From: Microbulbifer yueqingensis
GTDB taxonomy: Bacteria; Pseudomonadota; Gammaproteobacteria; Pseudomonadales; Cellvibrionaceae
Direction of reading: 5' to 3'
DNA length: 64,000 nucleotides
Assembly (NCBI RefSeq): GCF_900100355.1
Contig: NZ_FNFH01000001.1
Span: 572,963 to 636,962, forward strand
The notes below the pieces were generated by a model that was not told the origin of the DNA, made no database searches, and saw nothing but the letters and a program-made list of their open reading frames with translations. The translations under genes and the position numbers were made by a program. This document shows positions 36,700 to 48,083 of this stretch, one piece after another (position 1 is the stretch's first letter; each line of letters starts with the position of its first letter).

Positions 36700-39600
36700 T
36701 CAGATGGCGCTGCTGCCGGCGCCACCGTCCTCTTTCAGCCGGGGCGCCGGGGTGCCGGGACCGGACATCGCCGGTTCGTCATCTTCTTCAGGAAGCGGGG
36801 CTTCCGGGGCCGGCTTGCGCTGTTTGCGTGATGGCCGCTGCATGCCCGCAGCGGCGCCCTGGCGCTCGGCACCATCGCCATCGAACAGCTTGTCGAAGCG
36901 GATTTCAGGCTCGGACCAGTCACCGCTGATACGGTAGCTGACACTGGCCATCTTGCTCACCTGTTTCTTGAATGCCTTACTGATCAGGTAGACGCCCGCC
37001 GCAGCGGGCAGGCCGCCCGCCAGCGCCGCCACCAGCGCCAGGTTGTTGCCCACCGGCAGGGTGGCCACCAGCGTGAGGTTGAGGTCCTCGCGCTTGAAGT
37101 TGACCCGGCCGGCCATCTGCAGCTCACTGGTCGGCCCTTCCACCTGGATCGGTACCGCGATCAGCAGGCTGCCATCGCCCTCGAAAAATACCTCGCCGCG
37201 CACCCGGTCAAAGGCCATACCGCTCTGGTAGAGGTCAGAGAAATCCAGCCGCAGGCGCCTCGCCCAGGTATCGAAGTTGAACAGCGACAGCAGCCGCAGC
37301 AGGGCCGAGCCGGCATTGTCGCTGGCGCGCAGGAAGCGGCCGTCGCGGATATCGATTTTCAGCTCACCGGTGAGCACGTCCGCTGCCACCCGGGCAGGCG
37401 AGCCGTCCCACCGCAAGGCGGTGTCAAAACTTGCCGCCTCGCTCTCGATCACCGGCTCCTGCCCCCAGGCCCGCTGTACTGCGGCCAGGTCTCCCGCGCT
37501 GAGGCGACCGATAAACTGGGAGGACTCGCTGCCGTCGCTGTCACGCATCCACATCAGCTGGGCGCCCAGGCGATTGTCCCCCTGGCCGCGCCCCTCGACC
37601 CGCACACCGCGGGCGGCACCGCGGATATCGCTGATCACCAGGCGCTCTACGGATGGGCGCACGTTGAAAGACCAGCGGCCGAAGTCCTCGTCACCCACAT
37701 AGAGCTTGTCGGTACTGAAGTTCAGCTGCGGCAGGTCAGCGAAGTCGAATCCGGCCCAGGGATCCTGAACCGGGGGCGACTGCGCGGGGGACGACTCCAC
37801 TCCCGTTTCGTCCTCCTCAGCCTTCTCGCTGGCGGGCAAGCGCAGGTGCGAGAGCTCCAGCTGCAGCGGGGTTTCCGCATTCAGCACGCCACTCAGGTGG
37901 CCGGCAGCGGTCTCACTGTCAAAGTCCAGCTCCCAGTCGGATCCCAGCCCGCGGCCACGCACGTGGATATGGTCGATTTCCGTCTTGCCGAGTATCAGCA
38001 GATCGGTACTGAGATCCAGCATCACGGGAAGCGGCCCCTGGGTAGCCGCGGATACACCGTTTTCTGCACTTGCCTGTCCGGAAGTGCCGGCGCCGGAGGC
38101 AAGCCCTTCAGCGGCGAAGGCATCGGCGGGGTTCGTCGGCGCCGTCTCGTAAATCTGCAGCAGCCTGCGCCAGTGCGGGAAATCCACCTGGGATACGTCG
38201 CCGCTGATTGCAAGCCCGCGCTCCCGGGGCAGCGTCGGCTCCGCATTCAGCGCGATGGCGGCACGCTCCAGGGTATCGCCGACCTTCCAGAAGCGTCCCG
38301 CCAGGTGTTCCCCGTACTGCAGGTTGTAAAGGCTCCCCTGCTCACCGATGGGCACCCGCAAGACAAAATCTGTACTTTCTTCCGCGGCCTTTCCCAGTGG
38401 CGCAGGCAGGTTGACCGCAACTCCGGCCAGGTCGGAGGTCACTTCCACCACCGCCCGGTAGGGCATGTCCTTGCTGCGGGCAGGAATCGTGACCAGCGTG
38501 CGGTGACCGAACTCCCCGTCCAGCCAGGCCAGTTCAGGCCGCCCGGTCCACTCACGCAGGGCCTGGGTTGTGCTGCGCCCCCGCACCACAACCTGCGTAT
38601 CGCGCTGCTCGCCAGTCCCCTCGTGGCGAATGGTGGCCGTCAGCGGCCGCCCCCAGAGGCTGCCGCTCAGGGCCGTGCCCTCCAGCCCCTCCTCGCTGTC
38701 ATAGTGCACCTTGCCAGACAGGGACTGTATCGCCAGCCTGGTATCCGCCATATGGAGGTCGCCATCCACCAGCGCCAGGTCGACATTCTGGTGCGGCTCG
38801 ACGTCAGCGCCAGCGAGCGGCTGTGACAGGGTGAGGTTGCCGCTCAGGCTCCCCTTCAGGCGCCAGTCGTCAAAGCCGTCGCCGAGCTGCTCGCGCAGGG
38901 GCGTCTCCCGCAACAACCGCAGCGCATCGCCGGCAGGACCCGCGAGGCTGGCACGTACTTCCAGCAATGCACCCTGCCCCGCCCGGTTCGGGGAGACCTC
39001 CACTTCGAGATCGCGCGCCGCGATATCCCAGAGCCTGGCACGGTGCGCATTCACCACAACATGAGAGTCATTGAGCACCAGTCGGGCATCCACGCCACTC
39101 GCCTCGGGCCAGCCAGGCAGGTAGTCGAGGCGCGCCCCGGTGAGCTCGGCGGAGAGCTGCACGGTCTGCCGTTCGGGGCGCTCGCCCAGTGCCAGCAGGG
39201 CGGGGTCCTCTCCGTCGCCATAGGCGTATCCCCGGTAGAGAAAACCGGCGCGGGTCACCCGCCCCGGGTTGTCCTCGCCGATGGCACTGCCGAGCCAGTC
39301 CCGCAGGTTGTCGCTGACGGTGTAAGGCACCAGTGTGGCCTGCGCCGCGGCCGGGGACTCCCGCAGGCCCAGAGCCAGGGTGAGTTCGGCCGCACGGGAG
39401 AATGGCACGAACGGAAGCTCCAGCAGGAACTGCCCGCGAACCGCGCCCATCTCGCCCTCCAGCTGCAGGGCGCCTGAGTTGACCTGCACCGAGTTGTTTT
39501 CCCTGTCCACGTGCCACGCCACCGTGCCCCGGGCACGCTCGAGCCTGAAAGGCTCCTGATAGAGTTTCGGGAAGTGAATACTGAAATCGCCGTCGCCGCC

Positions 39601-41076
39601 CAGCTGTAGTTCGCCGGCGCTACCATGCATCTGCAGAAATCCGTCCAGCCCCTCCACCGCCGGTGCACCCAGGTGAGCGGCAGCGCGGACATTGCGCAGG
39701 TTGGCCCGCAGCGACACTGTGCCGCCGCCGTCACGACCGAACCGCAGGTTTTCCAGCGCACCCTGTGGCTGGAGGGCTCCCAGCCATTCATCCGCCTTTT
39801 CCGGCAGCAACTGCAGACGTGTCAGGATCTGGCTCCAGGCACGTAGTTCCACGCGATCGAGGGACAGCTCTACACCCGCATCGTCGCCACCGCTGGCCTG
39901 GATATTCAGGGCCGGCATGGCGACCTCGCGCCAGTCGAGCTCGATATCCTGCAGCGCCAGCCGCCACTGCCCTCCCGGCAACCAGTGACCGGAGATGTCC
40001 CCCCCAAGGGATCGCAGTGGCGCCAGGGCCCGGAGCTCTTCTTCCCCGGCTTCCGGCTCCCGCGCGGCCACTTCGATGGCAGCCGCATCACCTGCAGCAG
40101 GCTCTTCGCCGGCTGCCGTTGCGGGCTGCGCTTCCTGTACGGATGCAGCCGGCTCTGGCTTTGCCGCCTCAAGTCGGGCCAGGTCCAGGCGGCCCCGCAG
40201 GCTGTAACCATGGTCAGTGTCGCTGCGCAGCCACAGATTGCCACGTGCCAGCTTTTTGCCCTGCCAGTGGTAACGCTCCGGCAGCGGCGTCAGCTGCTGC
40301 AGTAGCGCCACGGTATCCTCGTTCACCTGCAGCTCGTTCAGCTGGATATAGCCCTTGAGGGAAAACTGTTCCCGGTCCCGCGGGTCGCCGCGACCCTCCA
40401 GGATCAGGCGCAGGGTCTCGATGCCCGTGCCGGGGATCGCTGGCGCCCCGGCGCCGGCATCGGCGATAAAGGCACGGGCGCTGAGGCGATGGAAGCCGCC
40501 GCCGTTTTCCAGCAGTATCTGCGGCAGCTTGACCTGCGCCTGCTGCCCGCTGGCAAGGCGCAGCGTGATACTGGCATTCCTTACCTCGACCTTGGGTCCC
40601 AGCTGGAAGATCCGCGCCGGGTCGCCGAGCCGCTCGCCGGCGGACGCTACCTCATCCCCACCCGCAGGAGGCGTATAGGGGAACCCCTCCACGTGCCAGT
40701 TACCGCGGCCGACCCGGTTGAGCTGCGCGGCAAAGTCATGGACCTGCAGGTTTTTCCACACCAGTTCCCGGTTCCACAGGCTGGCCAGGAGGTCCAGGTG
40801 GAAGAGGCCATAGCCCATGCGCACCTCGCCTTTCTCGCCGAGGCGCAGCCCGTCCAGCTGCAGTGCCACCTCGAGCGCTTCCCAGCGCAGGGAAATGCGA
40901 TCCATGGCCACCGGGGCGCCGAGGCGCTCGGACAGCAGCGCACTGATCTGCGGCCGGTAGCGCTCCACATGGGGAGACAGCATGCGACCGGTCTGCACCA
41001 GAATGGCCAGCAGGATCACCAGGATAACTGTCAGCAGCCAGAACTTTCGCGCCAGCCAGCGCACCACCCCCATCAT
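36700..41076 (-). CDS. yhdP: YhdP family AsmA-like protein (DUF3971)
   Basis: A 1458-residue bridge-type protein: an N-terminal membrane anchor (WLLTVILVILLAILVQTG, about 14-31), a very long beta-rich periplasmic body with the DUF3971 and AsmA-like repeats, and a C-terminal charged tail (about 1410-1458). YhdP with TamB and YdbH carries phospholipids towards the outer membrane in E. coli. It is somewhat longer than E. coli YhdP (about 1266). It follows rng after a 66-base gap and belongs to the mreBCD-maf-rng-yhdP run. Confidence 0.92.
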   Translation of the reverse strand: MMGVVRWLARKFWLLTVILVILLAILVQTGRMLSPHVERYRPQISALLSERLGAPVAMDRISLRWEALEVALQLDGLRLGEKGEVRMGYGLFHLDLLASLWNRELVWKNLQVHDFAAQLNRVGRGNWHVEGFPYTPPAGGDEVASAGERLGDPARIFQLGPKVEVRNASITLRLASGQQAQVKLPQILLENGGGFHRLSARAFIADAGAGAPAIPGTGIETLRLILEGRGDPRDREQFSLKGYIQLNELQVNEDTVALLQQLTPLPERYHWQGKKLARGNLWLRSDTDHGYSLRGRLDLARLEAAKPEPAASVQEAQPATAAGEEPAAGDAAAIEVAAREPEAGEEELRALAPLRSLGGDISGHWLPGGQWRLALQDIELDWREVAMPALNIQASGGDDAGVELSLDRVELRAWSQILTRLQLLPEKADEWLGALQPQGALENLRFGRDGGGTVSLRANLRNVRAAAHLGAPAVEGLDGFLQMHGSAGELQLGGDGDFSIHFPKLYQEPFRLERARGTVAWHVDRENNSVQVNSGALQLEGEMGAVRGQFLLELPFVPFSRAAELTLALGLRESPAAAQATLVPYTVSDNLRDWLGSAIGEDNPGRVTRAGFLYRGYAYGDGEDPALLALGERPERQTVQLSAELTGARLDYLPGWPEASGVDARLVLNDSHVVVNAHRARLWDIAARDLEVEVSPNRAGQGALLEVRASLAGPAGDALRLLRETPLREQLGDGFDDWRLKGSLSGNLTLSQPLAGADVEPHQNVDLALVDGDLHMADTRLAIQSLSGKVHYDSEEGLEGTALSGSLWGRPLTATIRHEGTGEQRDTQVVVRGRSTTQALREWTGRPELAWLDGEFGHRTLVTIPARSKDMPYRAVVEVTSDLAGVAVNLPAPLGKAAEESTDFVLRVPIGEQGSLYNLQYGEHLAGRFWKVGDTLERAAIALNAEPTLPRERGLAISGDVSQVDFPHWRRLLQIYETAPTNPADAFAAEGLASGAGTSGQASAENGVSAATQGPLPVMLDLSTDLLILGKTEIDHIHVRGRGLGSDWELDFDSETAAGHLSGVLNAETPLQLELSHLRLPASEKAEEDETGVESSPAQSPPVQDPWAGFDFADLPQLNFSTDKLYVGDEDFGRWSFNVRPSVERLVISDIRGAARGVRVEGRGQGDNRLGAQLMWMRDSDGSESSQFIGRLSAGDLAAVQRAWGQEPVIESEAASFDTALRWDGSPARVAADVLTGELKIDIRDGRFLRASDNAGSALLRLLSLFNFDTWARRLRLDFSDLYQSGMAFDRVRGEVFFEGDGSLLIAVPIQVEGPTSELQMAGRVNFKREDLNLTLVATLPVGNNLALVAALAGGLPAAAGVYLISKAFKKQVSKMASVSYRISGDWSEPEIRFDKLFDGDGAERQGAAAGMQRPSRKQRKPAPEAPLPEEDDEPAMSGPGTPAPRLKEDGGAGSSAI

Positions 41077-41142
41077 CGACAGCCCCCCGCCGGCGCGCCC
41101 TGGGGCGCGGCACCGGTCATAGCCAGGGCACGGGGGAAAGCG

Positions 41143-42630
41143 TCAGACCAGAACAATGTCGTACTGCTCCTGGTTATAGATGGGCTCCACCTGGAACTGG
41201 ATCGGGCGGTCGATAAATTCTTCCAGGTCCGCGACGTTGGCCGACTCCTCGTCGAGCAGCAGGTCGATCACTACCTGGCTCGCCAGTACCATGATCTTTT
41301 CACTGTCGTAGGCCCGCGCCTCGCGGATGATCTCGCGGAAAATCTCGTATACCACCGTCTCGGCGCTTTTCAGGGTGCCGCGGCCCTCGCACACCGGGCA
41401 CGGCTCGCACAGGATTTGCCCCAGGGATTCGCGCGTGCGCTTGCGCGTCATCTCCACCAGGCCCAGCTCGGATACCCCGGTTATGCTGGTCTTGGCGTGG
41501 TCGCGCTCCATCGACTTCTCCAGGGTGCGCAGTACCTGGCGCTGGTGCTCGGCATCTTTCATATCGATGAAATCGATGATGATGATACCGCCCAGGTTGC
41601 GCAGGCGCAGCTGGCGGGCGATGGTGGTGGCGGCCTCCAGGTTGGTCTTGAAGATGGTCTCTTCCAGGTTGCGATGGCCAACGAAAGCACCCGTGTTGAC
41701 GTCAATGGTGCTCATCGCCTCGGTCTGCTCCACAATCAGGTAGCCACCGGATTTCAGGGTCACCTTGTTCTGCAGCGCCTTCCTTATTTCCTCCTCGACG
41801 CCGTAAAGATCGAAGAGCGGGCGCTCGCCGGGGTAGTGCTCCAGCCGCCCGGCGATTTCCGGCGCGTACTTGCCGGCAAACTCCGCTGCGCGGCCGTGGG
41901 CCTCGCGGGAGTCGATGCGAATCTTTTCGGTATGGGGACGGGCCAGGTCGCGCAGGGCACGCATGGACAGCGGCAGGTCCTCGTAGATCACCGACGGCAG
42001 CGGCCGCGAGCGGATGCGCTGCTCCAGCTCCGACCACAGCTTGTACAGGAAGGGAATATCCCGCAGCAGCTCGTCCTCGCTGACGCCTTCGGCCACTGTT
42101 CTCAGGATGAAGCCGCCATCCCCGGACTGGCCCTCTTCGGCCAGCTTGGCCGCGGCCTGCCCGACCAGCTCACGCAGGCGCTCGCGCTCGCCCTCGTCCT
42201 CGATCCGGTTGGAAATCCCGATATGCCGCGTCTGCGGCATATACACCAGGTAGCGCGCGGACACGCTCAGGTGGGTGGTCAGGCGGGCACCCTTGCTGCT
42301 GATGGGATCCTTGACCACCTGCACCACCAGCGACTGCCCCTCGCGCACCAGTGCGCGGATATCCGCCACCTCGGCCTCGCGCGCCTCCATGCCCTCCTCA
42401 TCCAGGGGGGCGATGTCGGATGCGTGGATAAAGCCGGCCCGTTCCAGCCCGATATCGACGAACGCTGCCTGCATGCCCGGCAGCACCCGCACCACCTTGC
42501 CCTTGTAGATATTGCCGACAATGCCACGCCGGGCGCTGCGCTCCAGGTAGACTTCCTGCAGCACGCCGTTTTCCACCAGGGCCACCCGGGTCTCGGTGGG
42601 CGCGACGTTGATCAGCAGTTCCTCGCTCAA
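41143..42630 (-). CDS. rng: Ribonuclease G
   Basis: RNase G matures the 5' end of 16S rRNA and takes part in mRNA decay. An S1-type RNA-binding domain (about 35-120; [23 protein letters not shown]) precedes the RNase E/G catalytic core, with DVNTGAFVG and [14 protein letters not shown] giving the metal-binding aspartates and CPVCEGRG the zinc-link cysteines. It lacks the long degradosome tail of RNase E. TTG 42630 ([15 protein letters not shown]) is chosen because it matches the family start, overlaps the maf stop (TTGA) and has a gggaggg site; a TTG four codons earlier is possible. Confidence 0.94.
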   Translation of the reverse strand: MSEELLINVAPTETRVALVENGVLQEVYLERSARRGIVGNIYKGKVVRVLPGMQAAFVDIGLERAGFIHASDIAPLDEEGMEAREAEVADIRALVREGQSLVVQVVKDPISSKGARLTTHLSVSARYLVYMPQTRHIGISNRIEDEGERERLRELVGQAAAKLAEEGQSGDGGFILRTVAEGVSEDELLRDIPFLYKLWSELEQRIRSRPLPSVIYEDLPLSMRALRDLARPHTEKIRIDSREAHGRAAEFAGKYAPEIAGRLEHYPGERPLFDLYGVEEEIRKALQNKVTLKSGGYLIVEQTEAMSTIDVNTGAFVGHRNLEETIFKTNLEAATTIARQLRLRNLGGIIIIDFIDMKDAEHQRQVLRTLEKSMERDHAKTSITGVSELGLVEMTRKRTRESLGQILCEPCPVCEGRGTLKSAETVVYEIFREIIREARAYDSEKIMVLASQVVIDLLLDEESANVADLEEFIDRPIQFQVEPIYNQEQYDIVLV

Positions 42631-43241
42631 GATCCCTCCCAACCCTGCCAGTAGCCAATACCCGCCTCCTCGAGTAGCGGCACCAGGGCTTCCAGTGGCA
42701 ATCCCACCACGTTGCTGTAACTGCCGCTGATGTCCTCGACCAGCGCCGCCCCCAGTCCCTGGATACCGTAACCGCCCGCCTTGTCGGCGGGCTCGCCGGT
42801 CCGCCAGTAGCTCTCGACCAGGGCATCGCTGAGACGCCGGAAACGCACCCGCGTTTCCACCAGGCGGCTCAGGCGGCGCTCGCCACTACACAGGCAGATG
42901 GCCGTGAGCACAGAATGCTCTGAGCCCGAAAGAGCGATCATCATGCGGTGAAAATCGGCGAAATCACGGGGTTTCTCCAGGACACTGTCCTGCACCATTA
43001 CCACGGTATCCGCGCCCAGCGACCAGGCGGCCGGGTTCGCGCCGCCGGCGACAAGGCCAGCCGCAGCCTTGTCGCAGGCCAGGCGCAGCACGTAGTCGCG
43101 GGGCGCCTCGCCGGCAGCCATGACTTCCGGGACCGAGGTTGCCACCTGGGTATGGGGCACACCGATCTGCGCCAGCAGCTGCGCGCGGCGCGGGGAGCCT
43201 GAGGCAAGTATCAGTCTGCTGTGGGCATCGGTATCTGGCAC
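42627..43241 (-). CDS. maf: Maf-family nucleotide pyrophosphatase
   Basis: A 204-residue Maf protein with the N-terminal phosphate-binding motif [12 protein letters not shown] and catalytic pattern [10 protein letters not shown]. Members hydrolyse dTTP/UTP or modified nucleotides; this one, next to rng and mreD, corresponds to E. coli YhdE (dTTP/UTP type). Its stop overlaps the start of rng by four bases. Confidence 0.93.
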   Translation of the reverse strand: MPDTDAHSRLILASGSPRRAQLLAQIGVPHTQVATSVPEVMAAGEAPRDYVLRLACDKAAAGLVAGGANPAAWSLGADTVVMVQDSVLEKPRDFADFHRMMIALSGSEHSVLTAICLCSGERRLSRLVETRVRFRRLSDALVESYWRTGEPADKAGGYGIQGLGAALVEDISGSYSNVVGLPLEALVPLLEEAGIGYWQGWEGS

Positions 43242-43273
43242 GGTAATGCTTGTTGTTGGTGAATCAGCCGCTG

Positions 43274-43302
43274 ATTATAGCGGTATCGCTCGAAAATTGA
43301 GC
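43274..43302 (-). promoter_or_regulatory. Candidate promoter for maf-rng-yhdP
   Basis: On the minus strand a perfect TATAAT lies at 43274-43279 in the 130-base gap between mreD and maf, about 33 bases before maf. The -35 is poor. It would let maf-rng-yhdP be transcribed apart from mreBCD. Confidence 0.35.
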
Positions 43303-43371
43303 GCTTGTTTGCCGTACTTAACGAAAAATGTGGCCTGAACGCAAGTTTCAGGACCCGGGGTGACCAGTTGT

Positions 43372-43851
43372 TCAGCGTACCTGCAGGCGCCCGGCTGTAC
43401 GGTCGAGCCAGGGGGTAACCAGGGGCCAGAGCAGCGCGGAGGTAAGCGCCGGCCACAGGAAAACCAGGCCCGGCACCGGCTTGCCCGCCAGGCTGTGCAC
43501 CCAGTTGCCGATCACCTGGTGGATACCCACCAGCACGAAAACCCACATGAGCTGCTGGGCGGGATTGAAGGCGCGGGTACGGCGGTAGGTGAGCAGGCAG
43601 AAATAAGCCAGCGCCCCCAGCGCCAGCGCGTGGGTCCCCAGCACGGCGCCGGTGGCAAAATCCTCCAGCAGGCCCACCAGCCACGCGAACCCCACCCCGA
43701 GGCTCTGCGGCATGCGATTGATCCAGAAGATCACAATCAGGGCCACGAATGCCGGCCTGAACCACAGCCACTGGTAAGGCAGGGGCATGACCGAGAGCAA
43801 CAGCGCCAGCAGCACCGTCACCCCGATAAACCAGCGGTTATTCGGTTCCAC
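43372..43851 (-). CDS. mreD: Rod shape-determining protein MreD
   Basis: The 159-residue inner-membrane protein has about five helices and the family features LPLPYQWLWFRPAFVALIVIFWI and LVGLLEDFATGAVLGTHAL. With MreB and MreC it organises the elongasome for rod growth. It overlaps the end of mreC by 14 bases. Confidence 0.94.
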   Translation of the reverse strand: MEPNNRWFIGVTVLLALLLSVMPLPYQWLWFRPAFVALIVIFWINRMPQSLGVGFAWLVGLLEDFATGAVLGTHALALGALAYFCLLTYRRTRAFNPAQQLMWVFVLVGIHQVIGNWVHSLAGKPVPGLVFLWPALTSALLWPLVTPWLDRTAGRLQVR

Positions 43852-44680
43852 CGCGGTCTTCCCTCTCGCTCATCACCGCCAGTACGAAGCGGCTGCGGTT
43901 CATGCGCCCGCGCGGCTGTACCTCGACATCGGCGAAGGCCTTGCCCGGGTCGCGCTCCACGGACATGATCTCGCCCACCGGGTAACCCGCCGGAAAACGG
44001 CCGCCGAGCCCGGAACTCAACAGCAGGTCGCCCTCGCGGACATCACTGGTATTGGCCACGTGGCGCAGCTTGAGCCGGTAGAGATCGCCGGTACCCTCGG
44101 CCACCGCGCGCACGCTGTTGCGCAGCACCTGCACCGGCAGGGCATGGCTCGGATCGGTAATCAAGAGGACCCGGCTGGCGGATGGCCCGGTTTCGATAAC
44201 CTGGCCGAGCAGGCCGCTGGCATCCATGATCGGTGTGCCCAGGCGAATGCCGTGGTTGCGACCCTTGTCGATAACCAGTACGTGCTCGAGGGGATCCGGC
44301 GACACGCCGATAATCTGGGCCACCAGCACCCGCTCATCCACGGTCTCGGCAGAGTTCATCAGCTCCTTGAGCTGGGTGTTCTCCGCCTTCACCGATGCCA
44401 GCAGCTGGCTGCGCTGCTCGAGTAACAGCACCTGGCGCCGCAGGCGACTGTTTTCTTCCTCGATTTCTTCCCGCGTGCGCAGCTGCTCGCCGGCCCACTC
44501 GCCTACCCGCCCGGGGGCATCGGTGAGCCAATAGAGGGGCGCGACGAAGCTTGCCACCCGGTCACGCACGGGCTGCAGCCAGTCGGTATAGATGTTGACA
44601 ACGATCAACGCGGCCGCCACCAGGCCCAGCACCAGGATGCGGGACTCCGGCGAGGGGCCGCGTGTAAATAGCGGTTTAAT
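43838..44680 (-). CDS. mreC: Rod shape-determining protein MreC, apparent ATT start
   Basis: MreC is a bitopic periplasmic scaffold of the elongasome: membrane helix (LVLGLVAAALIVV), coiled coil (EIEEENSRLRRQVLLLEQR) and a C-terminal double beta-barrel domain. The first ordinary start codon is GTG 44632, which would begin inside the membrane helix. The frame continues upstream to a stop at 44693-44695 and encodes IKPLFTRGPSPESR, matching the E. coli MreC start MKPIFSRGPS, with ATT (44678-44680) at the Met position and gggggt six bases upstream. I therefore place the start at ATT, giving 281 residues. GTG 44632 remains the conservative alternative. Confidence 0.88.
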   Translation of the reverse strand: MKPLFTRGPSPESRILVLGLVAAALIVVNIYTDWLQPVRDRVASFVAPLYWLTDAPGRVGEWAGEQLRTREEIEEENSRLRRQVLLLEQRSQLLASVKAENTQLKELMNSAETVDERVLVAQIIGVSPDPLEHVLVIDKGRNHGIRLGTPIMDASGLLGQVIETGPSASRVLLITDPSHALPVQVLRNSVRAVAEGTGDLYRLKLRHVANTSDVREGDLLLSSGLGGRFPAGYPVGEIMSVERDPGKAFADVEVQPRGRMNRSRFVLAVMSEREDRGGTE

Positions 44681-44776
44681 GGGTGACCCCCATTAACTGG
44701 TCAGTGTGTTTTGTGTTTTTTCTTATCGGGCCAGAATGCGAACCGGGGCGGCGCAGGGGCCTCCCCGGGCCATCCA

Positions 44777-46278
<1,502 letters not shown>

Positions 46279-46566
46279 ATGGCCGTGGACGCGCAAACCG
46301 TAGAAAAGCTGGCCGAACTGGCCCGCATCGCCATCTCCGAGGAAACCGTCGACGAGGTCGGCAAGCGACTTGGCAACGTACTGCACCTGGTGGACCAGCT
46401 GCAGGCGGTGCACACCGAGGGGGTAGTGCCGATGGCGCACCCGCTGGACGAAGTCCAGGTCCTGCGACCAGACGAGGTCACCGAGACGAACCAGCGCGAC
46501 GAGTTCCTCGAGCTGGCCCCCCAGTCCGAGCAGGGACTCTACCTGGTCCCCAAAGTGATCGACTGA
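46279..46566 (+). CDS. gatC: Asp-tRNA(Asn)/Glu-tRNA(Gln) amidotransferase subunit C
   Basis: A 95-residue helper subunit (VDAQTVEKLAELARIAISEETVDEVGKRLGNVLHLVDQL; ending EQGLYLVPKVID) that stabilises GatA against GatB. ATG 46279 gives the usual length; the longer frame from 46171 adds residues without homology. It is separated from gatA by 47 bases. Confidence 0.95.
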   Translation: MAVDAQTVEKLAELARIAISEETVDEVGKRLGNVLHLVDQLQAVHTEGVVPMAHPLDEVQVLRPDEVTETNQRDEFLELAPQSEQGLYLVPKVID

Positions 46567-46613
46567 GCCGCCCCTGACAGATACCCGCAAGAACAGGACT
46601 CACCGGGAAAACC

Positions 46614-48083
46614 ATGCACCAGTTAACCATCGCCGAAATCATTCGCGGGCTGCGCGAACGCGAATTCTCCAGTGTCGAGATCACCCGCCAGCTGCTCACC
46701 CGTATCGAGCAGCTGGACCGCGAATTCAACAGCTTTATTACCATTACCGCCGAAAGTGCCCTGGAGCAGGCCGAAGCCGCCGACCGGTGCCTGGCCGCCG
46801 GGGGCGCACCGGCCCTGTGCGGTGTCCCCATTGCCCACAAGGACATCTTCTGTACCCGCGGCGTGCGCACCAGCTGCGGCTCGAAGATGCTGGACAACTT
46901 TGTCCCGCCCTATGATGCCCGCGTGGTTGAGCAGCTGCAGGCAGCAGGCACGGTCAGCCTGGGCAAGACCAATATGGACGAGTTCGCCATGGGCTCCTCC
47001 AACGAGACCAGCTTTTACGGACCGGTGAAGAATCCCTGGAACCCGGAGCACGTGCCCGGCGGCTCCTCTGGCGGTTCCGCCGCCGCGGTGGCCGCGCAGC
47101 TGGTGCCGGGCGCCACCGCCACCGATACCGGGGGCTCCATCCGCCAGCCCGCGGCACTGACCAACACCACCGGCATCAAGCCCACCTACGGCCGGGTATC
47201 CCGCTGGGGCATGGTCGCCTTCGCCTCCAGCCTCGACCAGGGCGGTCCCGTAGCCCGTACCGCCGAAGACGTGGCGTACCTGCTGGCAGCCATGTCCGGC
47301 CACGACGAGCGGGATTCCACCAGCCTCAACCGGCCGGTACCGGACTTTGCCGCCGGGCTCAATGACGACCTGGCCGGCCTGCGTATCGGCGTGCCGAAGG
47401 AGTATTTCGGCGAGGGACTGGATGGGGACACCGCCAGCCGCGTACAGGACGCACTGAAGGAATACGAGAAACTCGGCGCAAAGCTGGTGGATATCAGCCT
47501 GCCCCACACCGGGCTGGCAGTACCCGCCTACTATGTCATCGCCCCGGCCGAGGCCTCGGCCAACCTGTCGCGGTTCGACGGCGTCCGCTACGGTTACCGC
47601 TGCGAGAACCCCGCCGACCTGCGCGACCTGTACATGCGCTCGCGCGGTGAGGGCTTCGGCGAGGAGGTCAAGCGCCGCATACTCGTGGGTACCTATGCCC
47701 TGTCCGCCGGCTATTACGACGCCTACTACAACAAGGCGCAGCAGGTGCGCCGCCTGATCAAGCAGGATTTCGTCCAGGCCTTCGAGCAGGTGGACGTGAT
47801 CATGGGGCCCACCGCCCCGCATCCCGCCTTCCGCATCGGCGAAAAGGGCGACGACCCGGTGGCCATGTACCTGGAGGATATCTACACCCTGTCCGCCAAC
47901 CTCGCCGGGCTGCCGGCCATGTCCCTGCCGTGCGGACTGGTGAACGGACTGCCGGTGGGCCTGCAGATCATCGGCAACTACCTGGACGAGGGCCGCATGC
48001 TGAACGCCGCCCACCGGTACCAGCAGGCCACCGACTGGCACCGAGCAACCGCGCCCTATGCCCACGCCGGAGGAGATCAGTAA
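46614..48083 (+). CDS. gatA: Asp-tRNA(Asn)/Glu-tRNA(Gln) amidotransferase subunit A
   Basis: The 489-residue amidase subunit frees ammonia from glutamine. The Ser-cisSer-Lys triad is present: Lys in [12 protein letters not shown] and the two serines in [15 protein letters not shown] and [13 protein letters not shown]. Together with GatB and GatC it converts misacylated Glu-tRNA(Gln) or Asp-tRNA(Asn). It overlaps gatB by one base (TAATG). Confidence 0.98.
   Translation: MHQLTIAEIIRGLREREFSSVEITRQLLTRIEQLDREFNSFITITAESALEQAEAADRCLAAGGAPALCGVPIAHKDIFCTRGVRTSCGSKMLDNFVPPYDARVVEQLQAAGTVSLGKTNMDEFAMGSSNETSFYGPVKNPWNPEHVPGGSSGGSAAAVAAQLVPGATATDTGGSIRQPAALTNTTGIKPTYGRVSRWGMVAFASSLDQGGPVARTAEDVAYLLAAMSGHDERDSTSLNRPVPDFAAGLNDDLAGLRIGVPKEYFGEGLDGDTASRVQDALKEYEKLGAKLVDISLPHTGLAVPAYYVIAPAEASANLSRFDGVRYGYRCENPADLRDLYMRSRGEGFGEEVKRRILVGTYALSAGYYDAYYNKAQQVRRLIKQDFVQAFEQVDVIMGPTAPHPAFRIGEKGDDPVAMYLEDIYTLSANLAGLPAMSLPCGLVNGLPVGLQIIGNYLDEGRMLNAAHRYQQATDWHRATAPYAHAGGDQ

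Noticed and set aside
46623-48065. A 480-codon open frame on - opposite gatA
   Set aside because: Antisense of a complete gatA; no motif.
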